Notes under the pieces: generated by a model
What the model was told of the DNA's origin: nothing
Databases searched by the model: none
What the model saw: the letters and a program-made list of their open reading frames with translations, nothing else
In this document: positions 35,181 through 46,189 of the stretch, in pieces
How positions within the stretch are numbered: position 1 is the first letter of the stretch
Layout: each line of letters opens with the position of its first letter
Assembly: GCF_963169125.1 (NCBI RefSeq)
Contig: NC_084800.1
Location: forward strand, 148,672,397 to 148,736,396
Origin: Humulus lupulus
Taxonomy: Eukaryota > Streptophyta > Magnoliopsida > Rosales > Cannabaceae
Direction: 5' to 3'
Length of the DNA stretch: 64,000 nt
Translations under genes and position numbers: made by a program

Positions 35181-35188
35181 GTGACCAT
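35181..35188 (+). repeat. Left target-site duplication of the MITE (GTGACCAT)
   Basis: GTGACCAT, repeated at 35720-35727. Confidence 0.95.
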
Positions 35189-35719
35189 TAAGGATGTAAA
35201 TGGGGCGGGTCTGCCCCGCCCCATTTGCCCCATTTAACCTTTTTTTTTTAAGAGACATTAAATTATAATTTTAGACTTTTCTTCAAGCCTAAATATTATT
35301 TTTTATTTTAATCTTTATATTTTACACTTGGTATCAACTACACCAACAAATATTATATTTTGTTTTTTTATTTTAACATTTACAAAATAAATACAAGAAT
35401 AAGGATGAATTATATAAAACATATTTTTCAATATTTATATAAAAGTATTCTAAACCACATATAAAATGTCAATTTTACGTACTATGTATATAAGTAGCAT
35501 GAGAGAATTGAGTTAGAGTATAAAAAAAAAAAAAAATTGAGACTGGTCGGCCCCGCCCCATTTAAATTCCTAGCGGGTCGGGGCTGCCCCGCCCAGCTTA
35601 AATTCATAGCGGGGAGGGGCGGGGCGACGCCCCGCCCCGAATTCCACCCCGTTTTTACCGGGGCAAAGATGCCCCGTCGGGTCGGGGCCCCGCCCTGCCG
35701 CCCCATTTTTCCATCCTTA
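35189..35719. mobile_element. hAT-type MITE (531 bp) in copia gag
   Basis: Ends are inverted: TAAGGATGTAAATGGGGCGG at the left against, on the opposite strand at the right, TAAGGATGGAAAAATGGGGC. The 8-bp duplication GTGACCAT points to the hAT superfamily. The ends are strongly GC-rich (GGGGCGGG and CCCCGCCCC repeats) while the middle (35230-35530) is AT-rich. It has no transposase. Open frames at 35482-35743 derive from the GC-rich arm. Confidence 0.85.
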
Positions 35720-36719
35720 GTGACCATCCAGGGTTTGTCCTAGCTTCTCCTCCCCTTACCGACAAGAATTTTCAGGCATGGAGACAGGACTTCAAGATTT
35801 CCATTGGAGCCAAGAACAAAACAACCTTCTGCACAAAAGTTCTTCCTCAACCAGGACCAAACAATCCTCTACTCAATTCTTAGCTCCGTTGCAACCAAAT
35901 ATAAATGTCATGGATTATCCACTCTGTTTCTCAAGAAATCAAAAGCAGCATCATGTATCTAGACTTAGGTACTGCAATGTGGAATGAACTCAATCACAGG
36001 AAATGGACCAAGAATATTCAAAATGAATGAAACTCTCATCACCCTTAACCAAGGCCATGACTCTGTAAGTGCCTATTTCACAAAACTGAAGGCAATTTGG
36101 GATGAAATTGTTGAACTCTGCCCCCATACCCTCTGTACCTATGCAACTTTGATTGATTCTCTTGCTTTCCACAATCAAGATCAAGTTTTACAATTTATAA
36201 CTGGTCTAAATGAGTCTTTCCTTGTTGTTCGTGCACAAACATTGCTCATTGATCCCTTCCCATCCCTGCCCAAAGTTTTCTCTATGGTTGCTCAAGAAGA
36301 AAGGCAACAAAAACTTGGTCCTTCATACAACACTACCCCAATGGCTTCTTCAAATTCAGCACCAAATTCCAACCACAACCAAAGTTCAAGAAACAAGAAG
36401 ATCTGACACACTTGCTTCCACTGTCACAAGCCAGGCCATCTCAAGGACAAATGCTATTTCTTACATGGGTTCCCTCCTAGATATAGTACTCAAAAGCCCA
36501 CTGTCGAATCTCTTGGCCAACATGTTTGTAAGAAATACCTTGACAAACCAGTTGCTGCCACTTCTTAGTAACTCCAAGACTGCGCAAAATCGACTGCATC
36601 TTCAATCATAACACATTGCCAACAACTCATCTCACTATTAAGCCAACAACTCCACAAAGATGCTCCATCTTCATATTCTGAGCAACCTGTCACAACAATT
36701 TTTTCTGGTAAATTCTTAC

Positions 36720-37690
36720 CTTTCTCTTCTAATCAATGGATTATAGATAGTGGAGCAACACACCATGTATGTTGTGACATTAAATGTTTCTCTTCCTTTC
36801 ATGATCATATTCATGCCAAACATGTGTTTTTTACCAAATGGAACAACTGTTCAAATTGAACAAATAGGCACTGTTACAATCAATTCTACATTAACTTTAT
36901 ACAATGTTCTTTTTGTCCCACAATATCAATTTAATCTGCTATTTATGAGCTCTTTTCTAAGAGATTCCTCCTATAGCATTACATTCACTGAAAATACATG
37001 TCTCCTACAAGAAAATTCAATGACTTCGAAGATTGGAATTGCTAAAAGACTTGGCAGTCTATACTATCTCAGCCAAGACTTTTTTCCTCCTTGAAGATCT
37101 TCTATTACACATGCTTCTTGTAATGTTCATTGTGACAAAAACCAATGGCATACATGCCTTGGTCATCCCTCTGTTTTGATTACCAATAAAATCAACAAAA
37201 GATTGCATTCTTCCCATGATATTTCTACTCCTTTTCATTGTTCAATCTGTCATTTAGCTAAGCAAAAAAAGTTGCCTTTTATATCAAACAATAATTTTGC
37301 ATCTGCTGTGTTTGACCTAATACATGTTGATATTTGGGGCCCATACCGAACTTTGAGCATTGAAGGATACCGATATTTTCTCACATAAGTTGATGAAAAA
37401 TCTAGATATACTTGGATATATATGTTAAAACTCAAATCTGATGCTTCTACTGTCATTCAAATTTTTTTCACTCTCATCTACACAATACAAAGCATGCATA
37501 AAATCAATTCGAACTGACAATGCAAAAGAGCTCAATCTTGCTACTTTTTATGCAACCAAAGGTGTTATTCACTATCATTCTTGTGTGGACAGACCACAAC
37601 AAAACTCTGTGGTTGAATGAAAACACCAACATATTGTTAATTTTTCTAGAGCTCTAGCTTTTCAATCACATTTACCATTGTCTTATTCGA
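36720..37690 (+). pseudogene. pol: Protease and integrase of copia element G
   Basis: The protease active site is IIDSGATHHV at about 36740-36769. Integrase follows with WHTCLGHPS and HCSICHLAKQKKLPF (zinc-binding His/Cys), then HVDIWGPYRT (first catalytic Asp), a TAA at about 37386 after YFLT, a frameshift before [10 protein letters not shown] (second Asp, about 37500-37530), and QQNSVVE (Glu) followed directly by a TGA at about 37615. All three catalytic acidic residues are still present although the frame is broken. Confidence 0.8.
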
Positions 37691-39760
37691 GTTATATAAA
37701 ACAAATTGTAGTCTACTTAATTAATAGAACTCCCTCTGTTCTATTACATGACAAAAAACCTTTTGAAATTTTACATAATAAACAACCCTCTTATGATCAT
37801 TTAAGAAACTGTGGCTGCCTTACTTATGCTTCTACTTTAGACTCTAAAAGAGACAAATTTTCACCATGGTCCCATGCTTGTGTATTCATAGGTTACCCTG
37901 CAAACATGAAGGCATACACCTTGCTTGATTTACGAACAAATCAAAATTTTCATTTAAGAGATACTATCTTTCATGAGAATATATATCTATTTCAAGATTC
38001 CAATCGCATCCTCAATATTGGCTCTTTCTATCACACTTCTATGTTTCCTACCACTACTAATGATTATACTACAGGTACATTATCTCAAGGTCAACAAATA
38101 GAATCTAATCATTCCTCTATTCCAGGCGCCTTGGATGTCCCTGGCTTCATCACAGAACCATCTTCCACAACTCACAAATTGCCTATTGTTCAAACAAGAG
38201 CAGGCCGAACCATCACTACACCGACTTACTTAAATGATTATTTATGTGATTACGTTCAACTTTCTTCATCTACAGATCATCCTATCACTAATCACCTTTC
38301 TTATGATAGATTATCTACAACATTCAAAGCTACTATTTTGGTAGCCAACATAAATATTGAACCCACAAGTTACTCTAAGGCATGTAAAGACAATAGATGG
38401 AAACAAGCTACGCTGACTGAACTTACAGCCTTGGAGGAAAACAACACTTGGACAATTACGACACTTCCTTCCAATCAACATGCCATAGGAAAGAAATGGG
38501 TTTACCTAATCAAATACAAATCCAGTGGTGACATTGAAAGGTACAAAGCAAGTCTAGTTGCTAAAGGATATACTCAACAACAATGTATTGACTATTTTGA
38601 TACTTTTGCACCAGTAGCTAAATTAAATACTCTTAAATTACTCCTTGCTCATGTTGCCATTAATCAATGGCACATGTATCACATGGATATTAATAATACA
38701 TTTCTACATGGTGAATTAAATGGGGATGTTTACATAAAACTACCTCAAGGATATAGCCCTAATGGTCAACTTCCTGTCAATGCCGTTTGCATATTAAACA
38801 AGAGCTTATATGGCTTAAAACAAGCCTCTGGACAGTGGTTTGCTTAACATAGCTCCACCTTAATTCAGCAACATTTTAAATAATCCTCTTCTGATCATTT
38901 GCTCTTTACTAGGCACAAACCAGGTGTTTTTCTAGGACTACTTATATATGTTGATGACACCATTGTTGCAACAAACAATGATCATGCATTAACAAAATTT
39001 AAAGATACACTTGATGCCACATTTAAATTAAAAGATCTTGGTCCTTTACATTTCTTTCTTGGACTTGAAATAGGCCGCTCTAACAAAGGAATTTCTGCTT
39101 CCCAAAGACCATTAACATTGCATCTTTTACAAGAAACAGGATATCTTGGCTCAAAATCTGCTATCACACCAATGGAGCCAAATCTAAAGCTGAGTTCTGA
39201 TTAGGGTACTCTCCTTTCAGACCCCATAAGCTGTAGAAGTTTTATTGGCTAGCTGATCTACCTCACTATTACAAGACCTGACATTAGTTACGCTGTAAAT
39301 AGAAGTCAATACCTCCATTCTCCTCGGCAATCACATTTAACAGCAGCTTATAGAATCCTACAATACCTTAAAGGCACTCCGGGTCAAGGTTTATATTTTT
39401 ATGCTAACCCTAATTTTCCTTTACAACTAAAAGAGTTTGTTGATGCAGATTGGGTACATGTGTTCACACTCGTCGTTCCATTTCTGGGTATTGTTTCTTT
39501 CACAACCAATCTCTCATCTCATGGAAGTCAAAGAAGCAACAAACAATCTCTCGCTCTTCAGCTGAAGCTGAATATCGAGCTATGGAAAATGCAACATCTG
39601 AAGTACTATGGCTAACTGCCATCATCAAAGACTTTGAGCAAGACTTATCTTTTCCAGCTTTGCTTTATTGAGACAATAATGTCGTAATTCACATCTCCGA
39701 AAATCCAGTTTATCATGAAAGGTCCATGAAAACGTCTCAAATGGCACCATGAAGATAATA
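37678..39760 (+). pseudogene. pol: Integrase tail, RT and RNase H of copia element G
   Basis: A long open frame, 37678-38847, holds the integrase C-terminus and the RT start: NTWTITTLPSNQHAIGKKWV, YKASLVAKGYTQQ, FDTFAPVAKLNTLK and SLYGLKQASGQWF, where a TAA stops it. RT resumes at 38899 with the catalytic YVDD (38947-38958) and LGLEIGRSNKGI. A TAG follows near 39202. RNase H is seen as FVDADW and, after a frameshift, [17 protein letters not shown] and [14 protein letters not shown] here lacks no catalytic motif that I can see, but stops separate the parts. Confidence 0.85.
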
Positions 39761-39872
39761 CATGTTTCCTCAAAAACAAATTTATCTGATGTATTCACTA
39801 AGGCCTTATTCCCCACTCATTTTCATGATATTTTATCCAAGATGGGTGTCAAAAACATATATACTTCATCTT

Positions 39873-39881
39873 GAAGGGGCC
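39873..39881 (+). other. Polypurine tract of copia element G
   Basis: GAAGGGGCC immediately before the 3' LTR. Confidence 0.7.
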
Positions 39882-40108
39882 TATTAAATATTTAGTTAGT
39901 TAGTATATTATAACAGCCTTAGTTAGATTTTAGTTAGTTGTTTTTTCTGTTTTGTTTTCTTTGACTTTTTGTTACAGCTCATGACAGCTGTATACACAAC
40001 TGTACTCTATTATAAAAATGTCTTCTCAAAAGGCATTGTTCTCTGTATTTTGAAATATGCAATCAATAAAGATCAAAACATTTTTTTCTTGGTTTAGCAA
40101 AAGTAACA
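39882..40108 (+). repeat. 3' LTR of copia element G (227 bp)
   Basis: Partner of 34703-34929, followed by the CTCTT duplication at 40109-40113. Confidence 0.9.
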
Positions 40109-40303
40109 CTCTTTGAATGTCTCCATTTGGCATTCTTTATAACATTGAATTATTAGTTGTAAAATGCATTAGCCAAAGAAGAAGTCAATAGAAAAAAAAG
40201 GTCAAAAAAATGAAAATAAAATTTCATATATAATGTGCTTAAGTTTTTGAATTTTTTTTTGTCTTTAAGTTGTTATTCTTAGAACACTCTCAATAGATCC
40301 TTT

Positions 40304-40805
40304 AAAATACCTCACCAAAACACTCTTTTTTCTATTTTACCTCTAAGTTTTACATTATACCATACATCAGCTTCTCTATATATTTCTCTATATCATTTAA
40401 ATATTATATCTTTAAATATATTTTATTAATTAAAGTAAAATAAAAAAATTGAAAAAGAAAAAAGAAATAATAAATATATATACTAAATGGGAGAGAGAAA
40501 GCTTATAAAGAAAACTAATAATATTAAAATATTATATAAATTATATGTAAATGTTATGTAAATATAGATGTGGATTAATTAGAGTTTGTGCATAGCTATT
40601 ATAAATATATGTATAAATGAGATGATGGAAGATGTTTTTGTGAGTTTTAGCTAAATATTATAGAGAAAGTATATTACAAAATACACCACCAAAACATATA
40701 TTTTTTTTATAATTTACCTCAAACTTTTACATTATATCATACATCAACTTCTCTATCTTTTCTCTACATCATTTAAATATTATATTTTTTAAAAATATTT
40801 TATTC
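40304..40805 (+). repeat. Diverged direct repeat pair, about 125 bp, 374 bp apart
   Basis: 40304-40428 and 40678-40805 share AAAATACxxCACCAAAACA, then TTTTACATTATACCATACATCA-like sequence and a T/A-rich tail ending TATTTTATT. Probably two copies of an AT-rich MITE or a nested pair; no clear terminal inverted repeat was found. Confidence 0.6.
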
Positions 40806-41461
40806 ATTTTATGAAATAAAATAATTAAATATAATAGTATCACACTCATATATATACAAAAGTTTATAAAAAATAATAAAATATTTATAGCTTGATGAAT
40901 AGTATTTCACTATATATAGAGAAATACTATTCATTTAGGTAAAAAAAATATAAGTTTATATTACCCATTAGAAGACTATTTAACAATTTTTTCTCTATAT
41001 TATAAATAATTAGACATTTTACCTCATCCATGAGTACTTTTATGCCTAGAACTAGTCAGTTTTTTTTTTAAATAAGAAAAAAACAGAAACCAGTGAAGAT
41101 CATGATTCTGTTGTATTTGTAATCATGTATGACAGGAGAGTAATAATATATATAAGTTTACGTACTTACAAATATAAATATGTATACAATACGTAGAGAA
41201 AGAGAAATTTAAGAGCGTACACAGATCAATATGTATATATATACATGTTCTATGTTTACATATATTATATATACAAATATATAAAGATACAAATAGATAA
41301 AGAGAGGTTGGTGAGCACAAACTCGAGAGATCACTTTGGTAGACCAATCAATGGCTATAGACTTTGGCCTTCCTGACATGGAATGCAAACATCTTAATTC
41401 GAACTAGAATAAATGCTAGAAAATGTACCGAAATTGAGGAAGTGTCATAGAAGAAACACGC

Positions 41462-41547
41462 AGTAAGTAAAGAGTAGATGTTCAATAATTGATTGAGATG
41501 ACTTAGTAAGTAAATAGTAGATGTTCAATCATTGTTTGAGATGACTT
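41462..41547 (+). repeat. 43-bp tandem duplication
   Basis: Units 41462-41504 and 41505-41547 (AGTAAGTAAAGAGTAGATGT...) with three mismatches. Confidence 0.9.
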
Positions 41548-41880
41548 ACATGACATAGATTGAACGTGTTTGGCTTTTTTTTTTCTTTATGTCAAACCAT
41601 TCAACGTTAGAAAAAGAAAAATTGTGTGCGTCAAGAAAAGATGACTCAAAGTGTGTGGAGGTGTGTGTGGCATGTGTGGTGTGGTGGGGTTAATTTAATT
41701 AGATAAATATATATTATAAGTGACCCGTGTCTTTAAGAATCACAAAAGAGAGAAAAAAAATTGATATTGAGAGAGAGATAATCATGATCAAACAATGGCC
41801 ATTTTACAATTTTGACCAAACCCCCAATATTTTTTATAAGTATTAATTGGTAGTTCTCGATTGGATCATTTTTATTAGTT

Positions 41881-41932
41881 ACTAGTTCAAATGGACTGTA
41901 TTATATACTAGTTCAAATGGACTGTATTATAT
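41881..41932 (+). repeat. 26-bp perfect tandem duplication
   Basis: ACTAGTTCAAATGGACTGTA plus TTATAT occurs at 41881-41906 and again, identical, at 41907-41932. Confidence 0.95.
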
Positions 41933-42269
41933 ATTATACGTATCATGCTAATGAGTAGCTTTAGTTTATTAATACTTGGTTTTCTTCTAGTTATTAAGAT
42001 ATATTATTCTTAAATATAGAAGAATTTTTATTTTTTGTAATTTTTATTCCTGAAATGATAATTTTATTAATAATAAAACAATTTAAACTTTTTTGACTCC
42101 TTACACATTTCAGGTGATAGAATCATAAGGACCAGGAAAAGTTGATCATCTTGGAGATTATGTTAGATAAAACTTTGGCTTGCTTCAACAAGTAAATAAT
42201 AATCATGCATTCAATCAATATGACAAACATTAGCCACTTATCATCATTATATATATATTTTTTTGTGTT

Positions 42270-43120
42270 TTGATCATCCGACATATGGCAATTATGAGTA
42301 ATTAGCGACAGGCCATGGAGTCCTCGGGATGCGAGTTCCTTTATGTGGTCCAGTCTGGCAAAATCGATGATATCTGTAGAAGAGGCTATGTCCCGAGGTC
42401 TTCTCTCAGGCGATGGTGTCTTCTAGTGAGACCACGTTTCAGGTCAGTCTCTGAAGCATGAATACCCACAGGTAAGGCCATAACTCGAGGTCCTCCCTCG
42501 GGGAGAGGATGTCTCCAAGTGAGGTCATGCCCCTAGGGCCCCTTTTTACTCGGCCATTCTCCAAGTCCAGGACTCCGGTCCTTAGGCCTAGGATTAATGT
42601 CCGGTGTCAATCACTGCAGGTGTGGGCCTCAAAAGGATCATTTGACAACTTTTGGTGATCCTCGATTAGTGGTGTCGAGTTCGTACACTCGACAATCGAC
42701 ATTTCCCACAACGTCGCCTGACATGGGAAAACGTGCGCCGCACCTTTGCAGTCACAGATATGTTCCCCATGAAATTGGTGTGTGCCATAGTCTTTATTGT
42801 AACACAACCCTTTGTGTATTAACTTAACATTAATAACCTAAGATTTATGAGAGATGATTAGCATTAATGACCCCAGCCTCTATAAATAGGGCTGGGGTAT
42901 CGCCTAATAAAGGGTTCAGTCTTTTAGACAGAGAAACTCTATACTTAGTGAAATATATACGCTGCCTGAGAATCACCATTGAAGCTTGATACGTCAAGCT
43001 TCAAGATCACTAAATAATAGAGACTTGTGGACTAGGGTTCTTTTATAACATGAACCACGTAATACCTTGTGTCTTTCCTTGTCTCTCGGATTAAGTTGTC
43101 AACGAAAAAGACAGTCAACA
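42270..43120 (+). repeat. 5' LTR of element D (left boundary approximate)
   Basis: The right end is firm: ACAGTCAACA just before the primer site, as in C (GGTCAACA). The left end is uncertain by about 30 bp; TGATCATCCG (42270) is one candidate. No second copy exists in the window to confirm it. Confidence 0.6.
42881..42888 (+). promoter_or_regulatory. TATA box in LTR D
   Basis: TATAAATA in CCTCTATAAATAGGGCTGG, followed by an AATAAA at about 42906 and a CAGAGAAACTC-type leader. Confidence 0.65.
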
Positions 43121-43123
43121 TTT

Positions 43124-43142
43124 TGGTTCTTTCATTGAGAGC
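43124..43142 (+). other. Primer binding site region of element D
   Basis: TGGTTCTTTCATTGAGAGC, three bases inside the LTR; matches the C site TGGTGCTTTCATTGAGAG with one change. Confidence 0.7.
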
Positions 43143-43171
43143 TTGAAGAAAGCTTGGAAAACAGTCATGGT

Positions 43172-45374
43172 GATCACTTGAAGGAATGCACCAGACGATA
43201 AGGCCCCTCATGTCGCCACTGAGGGAAGAGAAACCGGTCACATGCCGCCACAAGAACACCCTGACCAGGTGGAGGACTATGACGACAATGTCGAGTACGA
43301 CGACATGGATGACGAGGGAGATGATGAATACTATAAGGAGGAATATCATCATCCCATGGACATGGAGGAGACACCAAAAGTAGTGGCACTCCATTATCAG
43401 GTGGCCACTCAACAGCAGAAGATCGACATCCAAGAGCGTAATACCGCTGCCCTCTGGCAGCCCAAGGGTTGCAAGTGGACCCCCATGGTGAAGTACCATA
43501 TGGGCAGCCAGCTAGTATGCCTCCTGTGCCCCTAGCTGGAATGCCACCTGTCACTTCAGCCCATGTGCTTCCTGAGCACCCAGCTGGGTTGGCGCGAGAT
43601 CCGCTAGCTATCATGCCTCCTGTGCACCAAGTTGGAGATGGAACCCCATCTATGTCACATGATCGAGGCAACGGTAAGGTTGACGATAACCAAGCTCCAA
43701 AATCAAAGACGGCTCGTCGGAACCTCAAAGACAACCAGGTCCCGAGACCAACTTGCATAGGTGAAGGCCCAGGAGCCCGAGGACGGCCCTAGGCCACCAA
43801 CGCCCATGGAGCCTAGGGCGTTTCGCCTAGGCATCCCAATACAGATCGCGCGAGGCTTGGAGTTGGTGTCCTTTAGGCACCTTGCCATCCCCACACGAAC
43901 AATGGCTAAGGGGGCAGCATGCTAAATTTCCCTGTCAGCGGAAAGTGCGGCCTCAACATCTAGGTTAATAATGAGAATGTTGAGTCCAAAGGGGAAACAG
44001 AGGTGGCCTGTCCCAAGGACAATGGCATGTTCCGAGGAAAGGATGACTTGCAAGATAACCTTAATGCTCATTGGTGCAATAAGACCCACACGCGCGAGCC
44101 GACCAAGAAAGGTCCATCAGACCTTAGGGACAATCTCAATGTCTAAAGGAGAGAACATCTGGCGCGAAGCGTCAACCAAGACCGCGACCTACTTCGCTTG
44201 GAATTATAGAGCCCGAAGAGGATCATGGTCAGAATGGCCCGACGACAAGGCCACCTCTCAAAGTTCAACAGGCAAATTTCGATGCACCGTGTCTCCGAGG
44301 CTACTAAGTGTCATGTGTTCCCGATAACTCTAACAGGACAAGCAGAATAATGCTTCAAGAAACATCGGCTGGGATCCATTCTGTCATGGCACCAACTGTC
44401 ATCTTCCTTCCGAAGACAGTTTATTTCATTTTGGAAGGTGAGCTTTGAGGTCAATGCATTGGCAAACATAAAGCAAGGACCCTTTGAGACCCTCAAGGCA
44501 TATATCAAATGCTTCAAAGAGGAAGCTACGAGGACCAAGGGGATCGATGATGGCCAACAACTAATTGCATTGCAGGCCGGCATCCGCGCAGGGTCCCCAT
44601 TGTGGGATGACCTCTAGCGGAGAGGATGATGGCGGCTCAACGACTTCATCCATCGAGCACAAGAATATATCAACTAGGAGGATGCCTAGATTTGAGCATT
44701 GGGAGGTCCTGTTGCCTTTCTCGCTCCGACAGCGCCTGGCCCCGTCACTTCAAGGATCCAGTATCCGCCTTACACTCCTAATCAACCAAGTTTAGGGGGA
44801 GTCCAGTCCAGTCCAAGTGCCCCGCCAACTGGCTTTAGTTCCATGTCGACCGTTGGTTTAAGTGCGGCTCTGACGGGATGTGGAGCGACGCCCACTAGGT
44901 ATAGTGCTTTTCAACCTGCATTCGGTGCTGGAGTTGCCACTCCATCCCAGTCTACCGCACCCAGTTAGACCCCCAGCATCAGTAGATGTGGGGACAAGGG
45001 CGAGGGCCAAAATCCCAAGGGAAATGGGATCGCACAGGCTGAACAGGGAGCTACCCCTGGCGAGAAGTATGTCTCGCAGTACTCTGAGAATATCTTTATG
45101 GCTACGAAACAACATGTTCATTACCAGAAACAACAACCCATCCCGAGGGACAGGGAAAGGCGAGAACTTGACAAAGTTTTGTCATTTTCATACTGATATA
45201 GGGCACCACACCAATGAGTGCTGCCAAGTTAGGACACCTCAACCAATACACTCGGAGCGGGCCTCGCCAACCTTCGACCCCAGTAGCATGAATACTTGTG
45301 CAATGTGCCACTCCTATATCTCCGAGTCCGGTGCCCATAGCTCCGCCATAGCTGGTAGCAAACAGGCCCCCTAA
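43172..45374 (+). pseudogene. gag: Gag of element D, heavily decayed
   Basis: Pieces in all three frames. At 43242-43535 an acidic region ends in YQVATQQQKIDIQERN. At about 44455-44690 lies the capsid core ANIKQGPFETLKAYIKCFK and IALQAGIRAGSPLWDDL, homologous to ADIKQGKDESLKNYIQRF in element C, with several stops. At about 45165-45230 lies the Cys/His box FCHFHTDIGHHTNEC. Between them are Pro/Ala-rich linkers. No frame longer than about 165 codons remains. Other frames over this span on the minus strand are shadows. Confidence 0.7.
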
Positions 45375-45589
45375 GGTGAACGACAGAGTGGGGACCATTG
45401 TGGGAGGACCCCACTTGTGGGACACGTCCAGAGGCACGTAGAACATATATGCACGGGGCTTAAACAACGATGATTAGGTGTTTGCCTTGACTCAACTGCC
45501 AGCCTAGATGTCGTGGATGACTAACTAAGTCATCACATTCTTTGAGGACGATGCTTGAAGAGTTCACTTCCCGCATCATGACTCTTTAG

Positions 45590-46171
45590 TGATCGACAGC
45601 AAGGTGTCTAACAAGATGGTGGATAGGATCCTAGTGGACAATGGGAGTTCAATGAATCTCATGTTTAAGTCCGCTTTCAAGAATATCGACTGACCACAAG
45701 TGACTTATCTGCATGCACCTTGACTCTTTATGGATTAAAGTATCATACAAATGGGTCAAATCAAGTTACATGTGACACTGGGGGAAGAGCCTCTCCAAGC
45801 CTTCAAGTTTTGCACTTTCGTGGTGGTGGACTGTCCTTTTGCATACTACGCCATTTTAGGGCATCTGACCTTGATGGAATTCAGAGCGCTCATCTCAATT
45901 CGGCAATTTTTCTTTAAATTTTCCATAGAGGTGGGAATTGGTACTATCCATGGGAATTTGTACTAGATATTCAATTCGAGACCATGAGCAGTCTCTTCTC
46001 AAGAATACGAAAATGATAGTGGTATTGGCTGAAGTGGCAGATGAGCTGAACCCACGAGTTCAAGAGGATAGAGCAGTTGAGCTGATGGAGGAAGTCGAGG
46101 ATTTGGCTCTCGACGCGACCACTCCTGATAAAAGAACCAAGATTGGGAAGAATCTGGAGGAGAAAGTCTGA
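45590..46171 (+). pseudogene. pol: Protease region of element D
   Basis: DRILVDNGSSMNLMFKSAFK at about 45625-45690 is the aspartic protease site with DNG in place of DTG, so the flexible Thr is replaced. The second motif appears as PFAYYAILGHLTLMEFRAL (45836-45890). A linker ending DKRTKIGKNLEEKV (to 46171) matches the pre-RT linker LTRVVKVGKNLE of element F. Here there is no TAG at the place where C and F have one. Confidence 0.65.
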
Positions 46172-46189
46172 ACTAATCAATGTATTCCC

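Larger units (their letters stand above)
34961..36530 (+). pseudogene. gag: Gag of copia element G, split by a MITE
   Basis: Part one opens near 34961 (MTMARPRTRTSALN) and runs to the MITE at 35189. Part two resumes at 35728 with a W near QAWRQDFKISIGAKNK, then GNGPRIFKMNETLITLNQG and YFTKLKAIWDEIVELC, the copia gag core (UBN2-type). After a TGA at 36404-36406 the same frame continues with the zinc knuckle CFHCHKPGHLKDKC. A frame change is also needed near 35985. The protein would package element RNA. Confidence 0.75.
34703..40108 (+). mobile_element. Element G: Ty1/copia retrotransposon, dead
   Basis: Two 227-bp LTRs, target duplication CTCTT, an initiator-Met-type primer site (TGGTTTCAGAG) and a polypurine tract. 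Domain order on the + strand is gag with zinc knuckle, protease, integrase, RT, RNase H, which is the copia order. Short LTRs and element size fit the Ale/Retrofit group (family knowledge). By hand the LTRs differ at about a dozen of 227 positions. The coding frame has at least six stops or shifts and a MITE insertion in gag. Confidence 0.9.
40109..42269. other. AT-rich backbone without a supported gene
   Basis: Very AT-rich, with several small repeats listed separately and no coding signal. Continues the pre-copia backbone of 34166-34702. The short frames at 41123-41347 are low-complexity. Confidence 0.5.

Noticed and set aside
43032..43758. Minus strand frames of 155 and 194 residues
   Set aside because: They lie opposite the LTR end and gag of element D; their composition is an image of Pro/Gly-rich gag and they show no domain.
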